Below, one piece after another: positions 26,867 through 35,971 of a stretch of 64,000 bases of DNA (position 1 is its first letter; each line of letters opens with the position of its first letter). The notes under the pieces were generated by a model. The model did no database searches. It was given only the letters and a program-made list of their open reading frames with translations, and was not told the origin of the DNA. Source of the DNA: Odoribacter laneus YIT 12061. GTDB taxonomy: Bacteria > Bacteroidota > Bacteroidia > Bacteroidales > Marinifilaceae. Location of the stretch: contig NZ_JH594596.1 of the NCBI RefSeq assembly GCF_000243215.1, forward strand, positions 1,896,892-1,960,891, given 5' to 3'. A program made the position numbers and the translations under genes.

Positions 26867-28414
26867 CTAGCGACTGTCTTTTTTCCAATCTCTCAATTTT
26901 TCTTTTTTCGACCGCTTATCCTGAGGATAGTTTGGGCTATATAAATGCGTGCGTTGAAGTTTCTGCAATTGCCCCTCTTTTACAAACTCCTCTCCTCTTT
27001 CCTCTAAATGTACGACCATACGGTTTCTCCAGATTTCCAATAGTTTACTATATTTTTTCTGTCCGGACAGATCTGTTCTTTCCTGAGGATCGTTAGTCAA
27101 ATCAAACAATTGTTCTTCCCCCGTATGGAAAAACCAGATATATTTCATTTTCCCATCTGTCAAAGCACACCAGTAATTATCAGCCCGATAACAAGTGGCA
27201 TGTTCCAAGTCGATATACTCTCTCCATTGGGGCTGTTTTTCCTGTAATAATGATAATAAAGAAGCCCCATCCATATCCTCCGGGATTTCTGCTCCGGCAG
27301 CATCCAGAAAAGTCGGTAGTACATCCCTCAGTTCCACCACATAGGATAAATGCTCTCCCTGCTTTCTCTCGTTCTGCATCCAGGAAGGCAAACGCAACAA
27401 AAAAGGGATATGAGAAGATCCTTCGTACGCATAAGTTTTTCGCCAATGGTGATGATCCCCCAGCATATCTCCGTGATCCGATACAAAACAAATGACAGCG
27501 TCTTCATATAGGCCTTCCTCTTTCAACGCCTGTATCACTCTTCCTATCTGATCGTCGATAAAAGTAATCGCCGCATAATAATGCCTCCTTGAATCCACAG
27601 CATGCTCTACGCCGAAATCTCCGAAAGCAGCATCCGCTTTTTGCGGTTCCCCGGCAAATTTCCCAGCCCATTCCCCGATAACCGGTTCCGGGATTTTCAC
27701 ATCCCGATACATATCCAAGTAACGCTGAGGCGGATCGTACGGACTGTGTGGACGGGCAAAGGACACTTTTAGAAATAAAGGTTTATCTGATTTATAATGA
27801 TGAATAAATTCCACGGCCATTTCTCCAGTCCACCAAGTCGGATGTAATTTTTCATCCAGCGGATAAACACCTCCCGTATGATCGTTCCAGCCGATACCGA
27901 GTGCATCCGGATTTTTACCGGGGGCATTCAACTTAAACCAGTCGCGGTAATCACTGACGAACCCATTTTGTTCCACACGCCCGCTTTCGTCAACCAATGT
28001 CCCATGAAAACCATGTAAAGTTTTTTGAGGAAACCAATGCATTTTACCTATACCAAATGTATAGTATCCCCTTTCCCGCAACAACCGGGGCATTTCGTAG
28101 CGATAACGCTCCGCTACCACTCCATACCCCATCATACCATGATGCCAGGGCGACAAACCCGTCAATAAAGCTGCCCGGGCCGGCGTACTACTAGGAGTGG
28201 TCGAATAACCTTTATCGAAACAGATACCTTCCCGGGCAAGAGCATCCAAATTGGGTGTCTTTATAAACGACTGCTGAATCCCGAGACAATCCCCTCGCTG
28301 CTGGTCGGTCATAATCAGAATAATATGCGGTTTCTTCACCTGTTGAGCCGTAACCGCAGCTGTCCCCATCAAAAAAGAAGCACTTAACCATAACGAATTC
28401 TTTATATCCATCAT
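26867..28414 (-). CDS. Serine-type S1-family sulfatase
   Basis: 515 residues with a signal peptide (about 1-23). Metal-binding start HIILIMTDQQRGDCLG. The maturation motif is Ser76-Thr-Pro-Ala-Arg80 in PSSTPARAALLTG, so the residue converted to formylglycine is a serine; this needs an anaerobic sulfatase-maturating radical-SAM enzyme, which is not in the window. Further S1 features are FGIGKMHW, PLFLKVSFARPHSPYDPP, FVSDHGDMLGDHHHWRKTYAYEGSSHIPFLLRLP and a C-terminal subdomain. The sequence reminds me of the glycosaminoglycan uronate-2-O-sulfatase group, but that is a memory-based guess. It follows the nuclease/phosphatase fusion by 44 bp and is probably co-transcribed with it. Confidence 0.92.
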   Translation of the reverse strand: MMDIKNSLWLSASFLMGTAAVTAQQVKKPHIILIMTDQQRGDCLGIQQSFIKTPNLDALAREGICFDKGYSTTPSSTPARAALLTGLSPWHHGMMGYGVVAERYRYEMPRLLRERGYYTFGIGKMHWFPQKTLHGFHGTLVDESGRVEQNGFVSDYRDWFKLNAPGKNPDALGIGWNDHTGGVYPLDEKLHPTWWTGEMAVEFIHHYKSDKPLFLKVSFARPHSPYDPPQRYLDMYRDVKIPEPVIGEWAGKFAGEPQKADAAFGDFGVEHAVDSRRHYYAAITFIDDQIGRVIQALKEEGLYEDAVICFVSDHGDMLGDHHHWRKTYAYEGSSHIPFLLRLPSWMQNERKQGEHLSYVVELRDVLPTFLDAAGAEIPEDMDGASLLSLLQEKQPQWREYIDLEHATCYRADNYWCALTDGKMKYIWFFHTGEEQLFDLTNDPQERTDLSGQKKYSKLLEIWRNRMVVHLEERGEEFVKEGQLQKLQRTHLYSPNYPQDKRSKKEKLRDWKKDSR

Positions 28415-28458
28415 AAGGACTTAACTTTAAAATGCAAAAAAATATTCCTCGTTTTCTC

Positions 28459-30312
28459 TCAAAAAGTTAATTTCAGCAATTCTTTTCCTTCTGCATTTTT
28501 AACCGTTAAGGTCATTTTATTCCCCCGCTTTTCCAGAACCATAACAGTCGCATTTTTCAAAGAATACCCTCCTCCGATCACTACCGGGAAGGCATGTTCT
28601 TTATCGGCCGGATGATAGGCAAACCGATGGGTATGCGCATTGACCGCCACCTGAAAAGGCGCTTTACCAACCAAATCACCCCACAATTCCCGACAAGGCT
28701 GATAACGATCGGTATTTCCAAAAACCGGAATATGATGAATGAGTACTCTTTTAGCAGCCTTTTTGAAAGCTTTGGAATTTAATTCTTCCTTTAAAAAACC
28801 GATCTGATCCTGCCGCAGCTGACTGAAATCATTCAGTCCATAGTATACCCAGGTGGTATCCGGCTTATCTTCCCCACAATCCAACATGACAAAACGGGTA
28901 TCTCCCCAGTTAAAAGCTCCGTAAGTCTTATCCCCTACGTAATCAAATAGTTCCCTCAACTGAATGGAATAAGCGTTCCGGATTTCATGATTTCCTCTCA
29001 GGTAAAATACCGGCACTCTATTTCCTCCGACTTTATCGTTAAAATAAGACAAATACCGGACAGCCTGTTCTTCATTAGCCGGATCGTCAATACAATCTCC
29101 ATTGAAAAATACAAAATCGTATTTTACATCTCTTACTCCGGCATACAGAGAATCCATAGTCTGTGCATGTTTGTGTACATCATTGAATATCAAAGCTGTA
29201 AAATCCTTCTCATTTTCTCCGGGGAGCGTAAAAGAGAAAAAGCCGGTACAGGCTGTTTCACCAAACACCTTACTATAAGCTTTATAAGACAATATTTCTT
29301 GGGAACATACCCGATAATAATAGGTCTTACCCGCTTCCAACGGACTCAGACGAATCTTATGGATATAATTATTGGCTATGACCTGCCCGTCCACCAAGGT
29401 ATGCACTCGTTTTAAATTCAAGGTATCCGTACCAAATTCCACCCAACTGTAAACGGGTACATTCGTCAGCCAACTGACTGTAATGCCTTGCCCCGTTGGA
29501 TTCTGTAAATAAGGACGGGTCCGGAAGATGTCATCCTTGGAAACTCCCAGCCGGATATCGGCATATACCGGACGGTGGTCAGAAACGACAGACTCTTCCA
29601 CGACCTTGCTCTGTACTCCAGCATAAGCAGGTACTTCCCCTCCTTTTATCCCCCATATATAATCCAAACATTCTGTCGGCAGATCGGCTGGGAAAGTCAT
29701 CTTTTTCAGATCGGTCAAAGGCCGGAATTTTTGCTTTAATCCCTGAATCACAGGAGAATCCGGAAGGGCATTTAAATCTCCGGCTAAAAATACCGGCTTC
29801 TCATATTTTTCGACAGCCTGTATAAGTATCGGCAAACTGGCTAAACGGTCGGCTTCCGTTAAAGAAAAATGGGTGACACAAAAAACATACTTTTCAAATT
29901 CAGCAATCAATAAAACTCTTTTTTCTCCCTGGCCCGGAAGCGGCAAAGTATACCAATTTAAAGGCTTTTCCCGGGACAAAATACCGACTCCGTATTTCCC
30001 GCCCTGATAAGGAATCGCCTCTCCAAAAATCGGGCGCATCAGGGTATATTCTCCTAAAATTTGCATCATATCCTGTTTCCCGGAACGTTCTGTAACACTG
30101 TCCACTTCCTGAAGAGCCACTATATCCGGATTTACCTCCAGAATAACGGCCGCGATCCGCTCTAAATCCCTCCGTCCATCCAATCCCATACCATTGTGGA
30201 TATTGTAACTCATTATTCTCAAATCTTGTCCTGTTCTTACGGGAGAGGATTGGGCAATTACTGAACATACCCAAAAGAGCATTAAACTCATGCCGGCCAG
30301 TTTCAATTTCAT
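28459..30312 (-). CDS. Secreted EEP-type phosphodiesterase fused to calcineurin-like phosphatase
   Basis: 617 residues, signal peptide about 1-21. Domain 1 (about 28-258) is an endonuclease/exonuclease/phosphatase fold: MSYNIHNG, DIVALQEVD (Glu69), FLAGDLNALPDS and VSDHRPVYADI. Domain 2 (about 262-375) resembles the fibronectin-like N-domain of purple acid phosphatases (RPYLQNPTGQGITVSWLTN). Domain 3 (about 383-617) is a metallophosphatase: FNDVHKH, FFNGDCIDD, YLRGNHEIRN, LIHHIPVFG and NAHTHR, the last with Asn where Gly is usual. All main metal-ligand motifs of both hydrolases appear intact. The substrate is unknown. It has its own promoter-operator and lies between PL8 and sulfatase genes. 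Confidence 0.85.
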   Translation of the reverse strand: MKLKLAGMSLMLFWVCSVIAQSSPVRTGQDLRIMSYNIHNGMGLDGRRDLERIAAVILEVNPDIVALQEVDSVTERSGKQDMMQILGEYTLMRPIFGEAIPYQGGKYGVGILSREKPLNWYTLPLPGQGEKRVLLIAEFEKYVFCVTHFSLTEADRLASLPILIQAVEKYEKPVFLAGDLNALPDSPVIQGLKQKFRPLTDLKKMTFPADLPTECLDYIWGIKGGEVPAYAGVQSKVVEESVVSDHRPVYADIRLGVSKDDIFRTRPYLQNPTGQGITVSWLTNVPVYSWVEFGTDTLNLKRVHTLVDGQVIANNYIHKIRLSPLEAGKTYYYRVCSQEILSYKAYSKVFGETACTGFFSFTLPGENEKDFTALIFNDVHKHAQTMDSLYAGVRDVKYDFVFFNGDCIDDPANEEQAVRYLSYFNDKVGGNRVPVFYLRGNHEIRNAYSIQLRELFDYVGDKTYGAFNWGDTRFVMLDCGEDKPDTTWVYYGLNDFSQLRQDQIGFLKEELNSKAFKKAAKRVLIHHIPVFGNTDRYQPCRELWGDLVGKAPFQVAVNAHTHRFAYHPADKEHAFPVVIGGGYSLKNATVMVLEKRGNKMTLTVKNAEGKELLKLTF

Positions 30313-30338
30313 CTTTTTTTATTTATTTGTTTTATTCT

Positions 30339-30352
30339 TATAATCGACTGTA
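30339..30352 (-). promoter_or_regulatory. Candidate LacI-type operator, EEP-phosphatase promoter
   Basis: TATAATCGACTGTA is a near-palindrome around TCGA and matches the lacI operator at 9 of 14 positions. As at lacI, it abuts the -7-like box (30353-30360) on its upstream side. Confidence 0.5.
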
Positions 30353-30360
30353 CAAATATG
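30353..30360 (-). promoter_or_regulatory. Candidate -7 box of the EEP-phosphatase/sulfatase unit
   Basis: Read on the minus strand this is CATATTTG, one base off the TAnnTTTG consensus. TTTG elements upstream lie 11 and 27 bp away, not at the ideal 19-21 bp. Two direct copies of ATGTTCAAAA are found at 30367-30376 and 30383-30392. Confidence 0.45.
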
Positions 30361-30576
30361 CAAAAAATGTTCAAAAGTGTAAATGTTCAAAAAATCTTTT
30401 ACGAAACAGCTCCTTTTCTTGTGAAGAATCGAACACCTGATGTATTAGTCCAAATAAATGTTCCCGATTCATTTTACAAACCTCTTCCAAAGTTTATGCT
30501 GACAGCTAATTCCCGGATAAACATAAATCAGTCCTCCAAACTACCCTCCTCCTTCAAACATTTAAACGCTCCTTCT

Positions 30577-32739
30577 TTAAGGCCTGCATTTCCTCAGTAT
30601 ACAGGCCACCTCTTTCCCGTATCTTTCAACTACATTTATGCAAACAAAAGTTTTTTCTTCTTCCGAATCATAGCGACTGCCTTCCCCTTCCCACTTACCG
30701 GACAAACTCAATCGGATTTGCTTTTGAGATTGTGTCGGATCGCATATCCTGAATTGATATTTTCTTCCCGTTTTCCGGCACATTAGGAGGCAAGCCTCCT
30801 CCGCAGTCAAAGTGACTCCCGGCTCGAATTCCACAGCACCTGCCGCAAAAAAGGCAACCTGCCACTTTTTACCTGATTTAATAAAATGCACACTTTCTTC
30901 ACACCGGTAAAACTTCTCCGGCAAAGTTCTCACTACTCTCTTCCAGCTTTTTTCCGTTACTCCCGGCACAAGCATATAGCTGTATTGCCCCCCTTTCTCC
31001 GGATGTTCCAATCCTAGACGAAACACCTCTTTTTCAATTCCTGTCGTATCGTAAAAAGCAGCAACTCTTTTCCAATTCCCTTTTTGTATTCCCCCCGCAT
31101 AACTCAAATTTTTCTTTTCCGGAAAAATATACACGATTCCATCGTGATAATAGGCTATCCCCTGGCCGGAAAGTAAATTCAAAGAATCTATTTTTCCCCT
31201 CCGCAGGCATTGGGCCACAGAAGTCATTATTTTTCCGTTCCCTTTTATCCCGCTCCCTAAACAAATAATAGTCTTCCCTGTAAAAGAATAAGTTTTATAA
31301 GCCTGTAAAGTATCTTTCTCTATTTCCAAAGCCATCATCCCCGTCCTACCGTCGGAAATTCCACCCACAAAATCTCCTGTATTCTGAAATATACCCCATC
31401 GCCTTTCTTGCCCAAAGGGTCCCCCTCCGATGGGACAACTTACCCCCGGAATCCTTTGCCAATCCCATACCGGAAAGATATCGCGAAACTCATCGCCCCG
31501 GATATAACAAAAAAGAGCCCCCTCTCCTAAATAATCCCCCCTCAGGTTTTCACTATTCACAATTTCTCCGCCAATGACCCGGGTAGAACTCATCTTTACA
31601 GTAGCAGACCACTTTTTACTCCGGAACACCCCATAATCGGAATAAGGAAAAAAACGGCATCCTATTTTTCCACGACCCGGCTTTCTCCCTTGCAGATGAA
31701 CGCTATAAAATTGTTCGTATTGTTTCCGGTAAGCCGGATCAGCCAGCATCATATTCCGGACCGCTTTTCCCAAAGCCAAGGCTTTCCCCCGCTGAGTACC
31801 CTCAAATAATTGACGCCCACAGGCACTGATATCCATATATCCCCTCCAAACAACCCATTGTAACCCTTCGAGCAAATAAGACCGCAAGACCTCTATCTGT
31901 CCGGGACTCAAAGCATATTCCGTATCCTGAAATACCCAAGCCCAATGAGCCATCGTATGGATAAAAGCCAAACCGTAGTTTCCGAATTGCAATTGGGAAC
32001 CGTGTTGCTGAAAACTCCTATCCGGTTTTATCCCTTCTCCTTCCGGCTGAATCTTCAACTCCCGCACTATTTCTTCCCGGGCTTGTATAAAAAGAAGTGT
32101 ATCGTTCTGCAGCAAAGCCCGGACCAACACATTTTCAGCCAACCATACCCGGTTTTGCCCCGTACGGCCCAATCGGGCATTTCCCATATAAGCGATGGCT
32201 TTTCCCCTTTCCTCCTCATCCATTTCCGATTCCATCAACAAAAAAACACCTCCCAGCATCTTGGGCACACCAATCTCGTTATACCACCAATTCCGGCAAC
32301 GAAAATTTCCCCGGAACCAATAAGCCAGTGCTTGCTTTATCTTTTCTCTGACGTCCTTTTTTCCATAATAAGCCGAAACCGGATTCCGATAAGCTTTTGC
32401 CAGACACAACAAACGTTCGGCGTGAAAAGAAGGCTGCCAACCACTACGACTGCTATCGTCATAAAAGATGTCCGGCCAATTCCCTTCCGGATTTAACGTA
32501 CTCAAATAAGAATACACTTCTTCCTCCTCGCTTCCTTCTTTCAGCTCCCGGATCATTATATCGGGATTTCTGCTCCCCCTGTTAAATTGCTTAATTTCTG
32601 CCCGCAATTCCGGAGCATTGTTCAACACCCGGAAATAAGACTCACAAAGACGCCGCTTTACGGCCTCCATCCCTGCTGTCCCTGCCATTCCATTTAAGTA
32701 AAGGCATATCATAAATCCGATTACACTCAGCCTCTTCAT
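30577..32739 (-). CDS. PL8-family polysaccharide lyase (chondroitin/hyaluronan type)
   Basis: 720 residues with a signal peptide (about 1-19). PL8 lyases cut uronate-containing chains by beta-elimination, leaving a 4,5-unsaturated uronate. The (alpha/alpha)5 toroid domain has the family marks CRNWWYNEIGVPK (Asn150-Trp-Trp, then Asn154), KPDRSFQQHGSQLQFGNYG with catalytic His246 and Tyr255, and AYMGNARLGRTGQNRVW. A beta-sandwich of about 340 residues follows, with GKIGCRFFPYSDYGVFRSKKWSATVKMSS and an aromatic-rich end. Chondroitin or hyaluronan is the likely substrate given the sulfatase, GH20 and KDG genes. It starts 57 bp after the GH20 stop. Confidence 0.87.
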   Translation of the reverse strand: MKRLSVIGFMICLYLNGMAGTAGMEAVKRRLCESYFRVLNNAPELRAEIKQFNRGSRNPDIMIRELKEGSEEEEVYSYLSTLNPEGNWPDIFYDDSSRSGWQPSFHAERLLCLAKAYRNPVSAYYGKKDVREKIKQALAYWFRGNFRCRNWWYNEIGVPKMLGGVFLLMESEMDEEERGKAIAYMGNARLGRTGQNRVWLAENVLVRALLQNDTLLFIQAREEIVRELKIQPEGEGIKPDRSFQQHGSQLQFGNYGLAFIHTMAHWAWVFQDTEYALSPGQIEVLRSYLLEGLQWVVWRGYMDISACGRQLFEGTQRGKALALGKAVRNMMLADPAYRKQYEQFYSVHLQGRKPGRGKIGCRFFPYSDYGVFRSKKWSATVKMSSTRVIGGEIVNSENLRGDYLGEGALFCYIRGDEFRDIFPVWDWQRIPGVSCPIGGGPFGQERRWGIFQNTGDFVGGISDGRTGMMALEIEKDTLQAYKTYSFTGKTIICLGSGIKGNGKIMTSVAQCLRRGKIDSLNLLSGQGIAYYHDGIVYIFPEKKNLSYAGGIQKGNWKRVAAFYDTTGIEKEVFRLGLEHPEKGGQYSYMLVPGVTEKSWKRVVRTLPEKFYRCEESVHFIKSGKKWQVAFFAAGAVEFEPGVTLTAEEACLLMCRKTGRKYQFRICDPTQSQKQIRLSLSGKWEGEGSRYDSEEEKTFVCINVVERYGKEVACILRKCRP

Positions 32740-32796
32740 CTGTTGGGGATTAAATTTATTTCAGTACCTCCGATCTCTATCACTTTGTAATAAACC

Positions 32797-34416
32797 CTAA
32801 TCCCGGAAATCCAAAGGCATTTCCCGCTCTTGCCGGCGACAGCCCTCCGGTTCCGGATGAGCTGCCGGATTACGGGAATCAAAATAATAAATACCGTATC
32901 TGTCCAACAACCGATAAGCATCTTCCAAACGATTTAAGAAATGCCCGTAATCCTTTCTCTCTTCTAATGTCCAGGCAGCTTCAGCTAAAGCACATAAACG
33001 AGGAAACGTCATATAATCCAACCGCTTCTCATTGTGAATCCGCTCCGTCCAAAGGTTTGCCTGAATTCCCAGGATAAAATCCCGGCTATACGCCGGCAAA
33101 TTCCATTCCTCCTCCTGTTTTTCCGGAAAAGCATATACGTCTTCTAAAGGACAAAAACCATCCCACACCCGACCCCATTTGTCTGCCTTTTGTTGTAGAA
33201 AATCAAAATACAAAGGTCTCCGGGGACACAAAACTGTTGCAAATCCCTTTTGTAAAGACGCCCTTAACACTTCCGGATGATCATGCCTCCACCAAAAAAT
33301 TATAGTCGAAGCCGTATCCGGATGTGCATCCAGCAATTCATCCCAACCGACAACTTTTTTACCCAGCTCTTTCACCGTATCCCCCATCCGATGCATAAAA
33401 TACCCTTCTACTTCCTTACTATTCTTCAACTTTTCCCGCTCCATCAACTGCAGAATTTCCGGATCATCCTGCCAAGCCTTACTGCCAAAAGCCACCTCAT
33501 CTCCTCCAATATGTATGTATGAAGCAGGGAATAATCCAGCTACTTCCTTCAATACTTCCCCTAAAAAAGTATATACGTCCTCTTTTCCCGGATGAAAGGT
33601 AAAATCGGGATGGGTAGGAGTTCCTCCTCCGGAATATTGCGGGTAAGCCTTATTCGCTGCCGTTGCATGCCCCGGCATATCCACTTCCGGAACAATCTCG
33701 ATATGGCGTTCAGCTGCATAGGCTACAATTTCCTTTATCTCCCCGCGGGTATAAAATCGGGCCACCGTATCTTGCGGGTTGCTCCAGTTTCCTTTTCCTC
33801 CAACACTAGTTAACCGGGGATATTTTTCAATTTCAATCCGCCAACCCGGTTCGTCTGTCAAATGCCAGTGAAATTTATTCAATTTGTAATAAGCCATCAG
33901 GTCCAGTAATTGCTTCACCTTTTCCTTTCCGAAAAAATGCCTGGATTCATCCAACATAAATCCCCTCCACCTATACCGGGGATAATCTTCTATCTGGCAA
34001 CAAGGCCCGGCAATCCCTCCTTTTAGCCGCTCCCCATTCTCCAGAAGTTGTAATAAAGTTTGAATGCCGTAAAAAATTGCAACCGGCGTTTTCCCGCTCA
34101 CCGTCAACCGATCCGGAGTCATTCGTAACCGATATTCTTCCTCTGTCCTGCACTGCTCATCCAATTGCAGAACGATGTTACACCTTTGGTTAAGCCGTTT
34201 TTCAATCCGTCCCGGCAATCCGGTTTCTTCCAATTTCTTTTTCAAAAATTCGGCCTCTGAAAGGAGTACCTCCTCCGAGCAATAAATGTTTCCTCTCCTT
34301 AACTCAAACTTCTCTTCCGATACGTCTATCGAAACAGGCCAGGGAATCAACCGTACCGACTGTGCCGCTAACCTATACCCCCCCAGCAATAAACACACAC
34401 ATATAATAAATTTCAT
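32797..34416 (-). CDS. GH20 beta-N-acetylhexosaminidase
   Basis: 539 residues from ATG 34416; a frame start eight codons upstream is less likely because the signal peptide begins at MKFIICVCLLLGGYRLAAQS. An N-terminal GH20b domain (about 20-145) precedes the barrel (RWRGFMLDESRHFFGKEKVK, FHWHLTDEPGWRIE, PEVDMPGHATAANKAYP). The catalytic pair is Asp306-Glu307 in HIGGDEVAFGSK. The C-terminal part includes FILGIQANLWTE. It releases terminal N-acetylgalactosamine or N-acetylglucosamine, matching the amino sugar of chondroitin or hyaluronan oligosaccharides. It is the first gene of a unit continuing into PL8. Confidence 0.94.
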   Translation of the reverse strand: MKFIICVCLLLGGYRLAAQSVRLIPWPVSIDVSEEKFELRRGNIYCSEEVLLSEAEFLKKKLEETGLPGRIEKRLNQRCNIVLQLDEQCRTEEEYRLRMTPDRLTVSGKTPVAIFYGIQTLLQLLENGERLKGGIAGPCCQIEDYPRYRWRGFMLDESRHFFGKEKVKQLLDLMAYYKLNKFHWHLTDEPGWRIEIEKYPRLTSVGGKGNWSNPQDTVARFYTRGEIKEIVAYAAERHIEIVPEVDMPGHATAANKAYPQYSGGGTPTHPDFTFHPGKEDVYTFLGEVLKEVAGLFPASYIHIGGDEVAFGSKAWQDDPEILQLMEREKLKNSKEVEGYFMHRMGDTVKELGKKVVGWDELLDAHPDTASTIIFWWRHDHPEVLRASLQKGFATVLCPRRPLYFDFLQQKADKWGRVWDGFCPLEDVYAFPEKQEEEWNLPAYSRDFILGIQANLWTERIHNEKRLDYMTFPRLCALAEAAWTLEERKDYGHFLNRLEDAYRLLDRYGIYYFDSRNPAAHPEPEGCRRQEREMPLDFRD

Positions 34417-34437
34417 TCTCTTACTTTTAAGACGCCC

Positions 34438-34451
34438 CACAACCGATTGCT
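34438..34451 (-). promoter_or_regulatory. Candidate LacI-type operator, GH20 promoter
   Basis: CACAACCGATTGCT shares the 11-base core CAACCGATTGC with the reverse complement of the lacI operator (11 of 14 positions). It lies 21 bp before the GH20 ATG. A weak -7-like TACAATTT (34455-34462, minus strand) stands just upstream of it. Confidence 0.55.
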
Positions 34452-34638
34452 TTTAAATTGTATTTATAAATATCTTATTATAAATAAATCAGCCACAAAA
34501 CTCAAGAATTATATATCTTTTTACTTCCTCTATTACACAATCGATAGCATAAATTTTACTATTCTCTATTTTTTCAATAAAATATAATCCCCAACTGTAA
34601 CAAACAGCGTTGGAGCAGAAGGAGTTAAACAGATATTC

Positions 34639-35193
34639 TTATTTCTTCCAGGAGCCCCATTTTACCTCTTCCACACCGGCTTCAAAAGCTAATTTACGCG
34701 CTAAGACAAACAAATAATCCGACAAACGGTTGATGTATTTAATCAGCAATTCATCCACCGGATATTCTTCGGCTACATCCAGAATCCGTCTTTCTACTCT
34801 CCGGCATACCGTCCGGGCAATATGACAAACGGAGGCAGCCGATCCCCCTCCGGGTAGAATGAAGCTCGTCAACGGAGGCAATTCCATATCCATTTTATCC
34901 ATTGCCTGTTCCAGACGTATTACCTCCTCTTCCGTTACGACCAACTTCGCTTTTATTCCTTCGACAGTCGTATCCGTAGCCAAATTCCCTCCGACAGAGA
35001 AAAGAATATTCTGTATGGCAATGATCTCCTGTTTTACGGCTATATCAATCTCAAAAGAACGGATAAAACCGAGATAACTGTTCAATTCATCTACTCCCCC
35101 ATAAGCCTCCAAACGGACACTATTTTTAGCGACCCGGGTTCCGCCGACCAAAGAGGTCATTCCTTTATCACCTGTTTTCGTATATATTTTCAT
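34639..35193 (-). CDS. PduO-type ATP:cob(I)alamin adenosyltransferase
   Basis: 184 residues, normal for the family. It transfers the adenosyl group of ATP to reduced cobalamin to make coenzyme B12. The ATP-binding N terminus KIYTKTGDKGMTSLVGGTRVAK, the EAYGGVDELNSYLGFIRS block, FILPGGGSAASVCHIARTVCRRVERR and the closing NRLSDYLFVLAR are all present. It is 20 bp downstream of a conserved hypothetical gene and probably co-transcribed. Confidence 0.95.
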   Translation of the reverse strand: MKIYTKTGDKGMTSLVGGTRVAKNSVRLEAYGGVDELNSYLGFIRSFEIDIAVKQEIIAIQNILFSVGGNLATDTTVEGIKAKLVVTEEEVIRLEQAMDKMDMELPPLTSFILPGGGSAASVCHIARTVCRRVERRILDVAEEYPVDELLIKYINRLSDYLFVLARKLAFEAGVEEVKWGSWKK

Positions 35194-35213
35194 AAGTCCT
35201 AAATTAAATCCGA

Positions 35214-35855
35214 TTAAATAATCAAGTTATATCTTCCTTTTTGCAACTTCTTGTCGTAAAGCAAAATTCCGTACCACATCATGTCAATGGTTACCGTTGC
35301 TTTTCTTGCGGCCTGCTGCCATAAATAAGCATTAAAACTATTTTTATAAATATCGCTGATCACCAAACAAATACGGGATTGTCTCTCCTCATCCAAACAC
35401 AAAGGAATCCCCTGCAACACCCTGCGGGCATCTCTTCCAATATAAATAAAGTCAGCTTCTGCCAACTGCCCGGGTTCGTTTTTTACAATTTTTGTCCCCT
35501 CCCCTACTTCCGATAAATACAAAAATACATTTTCCGGTTTGGCGCTAAAACATAAAACGTGCTGAGCTTCCAAATAGTTTGCCATCCGATACAATAACCG
35601 ATAAAATTTTTTCTCCCGGTAACGGATACCGGGCTGTCTTTCGGCCCGCTCCGGATAGATAAATTTTTTTCCCTTATCCCGGATAATATTCAATATCAGA
35701 TTGAACATAAAGGGAGAATGTACGCCAAATCCCCGTTTATGACGAAAACGAACCGCATGCTTTAACCTCTCTCTTAAATAGGAATACACTCTTGTTTCGT
35801 TTTTATGTTTTGTGTTCCAAATAATCCTTACGAAATTAAAATATATTTCCGACAT
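35214..35855 (-). CDS. Conserved Bacteroidota protein, methyltransferase-like
   Basis: 213 residues from ATG 35855; a GTG five codons upstream is the alternative. The marker is RFRHKRGFGVHSPFMFNLILNII near the N terminus, a segment I know from a Bacteroidota-wide family often labelled SAM-dependent methyltransferase. The middle (HVLCFSAKPENVFLYLSEVGEGTKIV and ADFIYIGRDARRV) could be a Rossmann-type fold, but no clear glycine-rich SAM motif is visible, so catalytic activity is doubtful. It is divergent from recG and upstream of the adenosyltransferase. Confidence 0.6.
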   Translation of the reverse strand: MSEIYFNFVRIIWNTKHKNETRVYSYLRERLKHAVRFRHKRGFGVHSPFMFNLILNIIRDKGKKFIYPERAERQPGIRYREKKFYRLLYRMANYLEAQHVLCFSAKPENVFLYLSEVGEGTKIVKNEPGQLAEADFIYIGRDARRVLQGIPLCLDEERQSRICLVISDIYKNSFNAYLWQQAARKATVTIDMMWYGILLYDKKLQKGRYNLII

Positions 35856-35971
35856 CCTGAACGAACTCACTTATTTTTTTTATTTTCGTACTCAGATAAA
35901 AAGACAGGGCAAAAACAGGCAGGAGTAAGTGGAAAATCGTTGGTTTCATATAGTTTTAAACTTTTCAGTTT

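Noticed and set aside
30358-30786. Plus-strand frame of 142 codons over the PL8 3' end
   Set aside because: It overlaps the EEP promoter and the PL8 coding end, and its composition is that of a complementary-strand shadow.
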